From positions 1 to 15,515 of the forward strand of contig CAJTPP010000063.1 of the NCBI GenBank assembly GCA_910578235.1: 15,515 nt of DNA, given 5' to 3'. Below the pieces are notes generated by a model, which worked only from the letters and a program-made list of their open reading frames with translations, did no database searches and had not been told where the DNA came from. The translations under genes were made by a program, and so were the position numbers. Origin of the DNA: an uncultured Clostridia bacterium (GTDB lineage: Bacteria > Bacillota > Clostridia > UBA1381). Positions 13,182 to 15,515 of the stretch are shown in pieces (the stretch's first letter is position 1; every line of letters starts with the position of its first letter).

Positions 13182-15515
13182 CTATTTGTTTTTCCATATT
13201 AGAGAACTTACAAACTTCTGTAATTCTACTATTATAAGCGGCATAATTGATAATACAGCAACAACACACCACGCGGCAAATGAGAGGGGAACAACACCGA
13301 AAATAACCGCAAGCCGAGGAACGGAAATTACAGATACCTCTAATATAAGTCCTGCTATAAGAGACATTAGGAGATAAGGATTTCCGAAAATACCTGCTTT
13401 TATTACCGAATGTTCGCATCGCATGTTAAAGGCGTGTATAAGCTGAGAAATGCTTAGTACGGCAAAAGCCATTGTTCTGCCAATAGTAAGATCGTTAAAG
13501 ACATTTATTCCGGTAGAAAATGCCAGTAATGCCAGCGCGCCTATCATCAGACCCTCAAACATTATTGTACCCCATAAACCGTCTGCGAATAGTCCTTTTT
13601 TCGGAGAGCGAGGCTTTTTTTCCATAATGTCCTTTTCGGGAGAGTCAAGACCAAGCGCGATTGCGGGGAAGGAGTCGGTAACGAGATTTACCCATAAAAG
13701 CTGTATTGCCGTTAGCGGTGATGACCAGCCAAGGACGATGCCTCCGAAAACGGTAAGAATTTCTCCTATATTGCTTGAAAGAAGGAATTGCACGGCTTTT
13801 TTTATATTTGCAAAAATACATCTGCCCTCCCGTACCGCATAAACAATTGTGGAGAAATTGTCGTCTGTAAGTACCATATCGGATGCTGATTTTGCCACGT
13901 CTGTGCCTGTAATACCCATGCTACATCCTATATCCGCAGCCGAAAGCGCAGGCGCGTCGTTAACGCCGTCTCCGGTCATTGCCACAATTTCGCCGTTTGC
14001 TTTAAAAGCTTTTATTATTTTCATTTTATGACCGGGAGTGACGCGTGCAAAAACACTGTAATTATGTATTTTCATAGCAAGAGCGGTATCTGAAATTTTT
14101 TCAAGCTCATCGCCTGTCATGACAGATGAGTTATCATCTGCAATGCCAATTCTTTTAGCGATGGAAAGAGCTGTTCCGGCATGATCTCCTGTAATCATAA
14201 CGGGACGTATTCCTGCTTTTCTGCATTGCTCAACAGATGTTTTAGCCTCTTCTCTAGGGGGATCTTCTATAGCGATAAGACCTATGAATACCATATTATT
14301 TTCATGTACGGGCGTTTTTTCGAGATCGTCACGGCAGCAGACTGCGATTACACGAAGACCTTGCTGCGTCATTTTTTCATTTTCAGCAAGAATTTTTTTT
14401 CTGCTTTGAGATGATATTGGAGTCTGACCTATACCGCTTGAAACAAAACTGCACAGCGGAAGAATAAATTCAACAGCTCCTTTGGATATTGTTTTGTAGC
14501 CCTTTATATCTTTGTGCATAGTTGTCATACGCTTGCGTACCGAGTCAAACGGAATTTCGTCAATACGTCTGTATTTTTTGTCAAGCTGCACTTTATCAAA
14601 TCCTTTTTCTTTCGCGGCGCACAGCAAAGCGTTTTCAGTTGGGTTTTTGTGCCCTCCTTCGCTGTCACAGCACATTGCGCAAAGCCGGAACAGCATTTTT
14701 TCGTCCTGCGTATATACTGATGATACGGTCATGCGGTTTTGAGTAAGAGTGCCTGTTTTGTCTGAGCATATTACGGATGCGCTGCCAAGCGTTTCGACTG
14801 ACGGCAGATTACGAACAATAGCGTTATGCTTGGACATACGCATAACACCTATTGCAAGCATAATAGTAACAATTGCCGGAAGTCCCTCGGGAATGGCGGC
14901 TACAGCAAGTGAGACAGCTGTCATAAACATATCAAACGGCGGCAGGTGACGGAACAGTCCTACTATGAATATTATAAGACATATAGATAGAGCGGCTATC
15001 CCAAGTGTTTTGCCTGTGTCGGCAAGCTTTTTTTGCAGAGGCGTCTGTTCAGCCTCGTCGGTAAGCAGCATGTCGGCAATGTGTCCGACTTCGGTATTCA
15101 TACCTGTGCCTGTGACGACGGCGGCGCCTTTTCCGCAGGTGACAGATGTTGAGGCAAAAAGAATGTTTTTTCTGTCTCCAAGCGGAGCGAATTCCTCAAA
15201 GATACCGTCAGCGTCTTTTTCAGCGGCAAGTGATTCTCCTGTCAGAGATGATTCGTCAACTGTAAGATTGATGGAAGATATAAGACGGCAGTCAGCGGCT
15301 ACGAGGTCTCCGGCTGAAACAATCAAAATATCTCCGGGCACTACATTGGCGGCGCTGATGTTGTGTTCAACGCCTCCGCGAAGAACGCACGCGTGTGGTG
15401 ATGACAACTTTTTTAGTGCTTCAAGACTTTTTTCAGCGCGTTTTTCCTGTATCACTCCAAGCAAGGCGTTCAGTACTACTATGGCCAGAATGATTACAGG
15501 CTCCGTGATATCGGC
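13182..15515 (-). CDS. P2A (calcium-type) cation-transporting P-type ATPase, 5' truncated by window
   Basis: About 777 C-terminal residues of a pump of the usual 870-900; the N-terminus and the first membrane segment lie past the right edge. The frame stays open to the last base (EPVIILAIVVLNALLGVIQE at the edge is M2). Visible motifs: the dephosphorylation loop TGES (15231-15242), the M4 metal-site PEGLPA (14874-14891), the phosphorylation site DKTGTLT (Asp codon 14760-14762), the hinge TGDGVNDAP (13950-13976), M5 SSNIGE (Asn and Glu of the calcium sites in SERCA), M6 LWVNLVTDSFPA (Asn, Thr, Asp ligands) and M8 SISQLIHAFNMR. This is the PacL/YloB/LMCA1 type, normally exporting Ca(II); some bacterial relatives export Mn(II). 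The product lies upstream of the DtxR-family repressor on the same strand, which hints at transition-metal control. No CPC motif, so it is not a copper-type pump. Confidence 0.95.
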   Translation of the reverse strand, partial: ADITEPVIILAIVVLNALLGVIQEKRAEKSLEALKKLSSPHACVLRGGVEHNISAANVVPGDILIVSAGDLVAADCRLISSINLTVDESSLTGESLAAEKDADGIFEEFAPLGDRKNILFASTSVTCGKGAAVVTGTGMNTEVGHIADMLLTDEAEQTPLQKKLADTGKTLGIAALSICLIIFIVGLFRHLPPFDMFMTAVSLAVAAIPEGLPAIVTIMLAIGVMRMSKHNAIVRNLPSVETLGSASVICSDKTGTLTQNRMTVSSVYTQDEKMLFRLCAMCCDSEGGHKNPTENALLCAAKEKGFDKVQLDKKYRRIDEIPFDSVRKRMTTMHKDIKGYKTISKGAVEFILPLCSFVSSGIGQTPISSQSRKKILAENEKMTQQGLRVIAVCCRDDLEKTPVHENNMVFIGLIAIEDPPREEAKTSVEQCRKAGIRPVMITGDHAGTALSIAKRIGIADDNSSVMTGDELEKISDTALAMKIHNYSVFARVTPGHKMKIIKAFKANGEIVAMTGDGVNDAPALSAADIGCSMGITGTDVAKSASDMVLTDDNFSTIVYAVREGRCIFANIKKAVQFLLSSNIGEILTVFGGIVLGWSSPLTAIQLLWVNLVTDSFPAIALGLDSPEKDIMEKKPRSPKKGLFADGLWGTIMFEGLMIGALALLAFSTGINVFNDLTIGRTMAFAVLSISQLIHAFNMRCEHSVIKAGIFGNPYLLMSLIAGLILEVSVISVPRLAVIFGVVPLSFAAWCVVAVLSIMPLIIVELQKFVSSLIWKNK

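Noticed and set aside
13186..14949. Plus-strand open frames inside the ATPase gene
   Set aside because: Shadows of a long conserved gene, without promoters or ribosome sites.
1..15515. CRISPR array, mobile element, prophage or toxin-antitoxin locus
   Set aside because: No regularly spaced repeats, transposase or integrase motifs, tRNA or attachment-like duplications are visible; all large open frames are accounted for.

Overview
The window looks like chromosomal DNA from a spore-forming, low-to-mid-GC member of the Clostridia, probably a gut-type lineage. The evidence is a CwlD-type spore-cortex amidase at the left edge, an S-layer-homology (SLH) surface protein, a split MacAB/YknXYZ-type exporter, a PF06541 membrane protein and consistent AGGAGG-type ribosome sites. 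No species can be named from sequence alone. I see no rRNA, tRNA, CRISPR array, insertion sequence or phage gene. Coding density is high and every intergenic gap is under 300 bases.

Layout, left to right. (1) 2-607, plus strand: 3' part of a cwlD-like amidase, cut by the window edge. (2) 741-3052, plus: serC and serA, the second and first steps of serine synthesis from 3-phosphoglycerate, driven by a clear sigma-A promoter at 663-691 and separated by a small hairpin. (3) 3123-4769, minus: adenine deaminase (adeC), convergent with serA across a strong stem-loop. (4) 4946-11238, plus: a four-gene transcription unit with its own promoter (4856-4884). It encodes a membrane-anchored MacA/YknX-like adaptor, its ABC ATPase, its MacB/FtsX-type permease and a secreted three-SLH-motif surface protein, and it ends at a textbook terminator (11263-11291). 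(5) 11402-12521, plus: an HD-domain protein and a PF06541 membrane protein behind a perfect-consensus promoter (TTGACA-17-TATAAT), closed by a perfect 38-base palindrome. (6) 12574-15515, minus: a P2A (calcium-type) cation ATPase running off the right edge, followed by a DtxR/MntR-family metal-dependent repressor.

How the parts work together. Serine synthesis and adenine deamination are ordinary housekeeping. The exporter operon is the most system-like block: energy module, adaptor and a wall-bound partner in one transcript, suggesting export of something towards or through an SLH-decorated envelope. The right-hand block pairs a cation pump with a metal-sensing repressor, suggesting divalent-metal homeostasis.

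The most unusual sequence structure is the dtxR leader (about 12958-13108). It has a promoter, then a 20-bp palindrome at about +3 to +22, then an intrinsic-terminator-like hairpin with a U tract ending only a few bases before the dtxR ribosome site. Every transcript that reaches dtxR must pass that hairpin, so this looks like an attenuated and possibly autoregulated gene.
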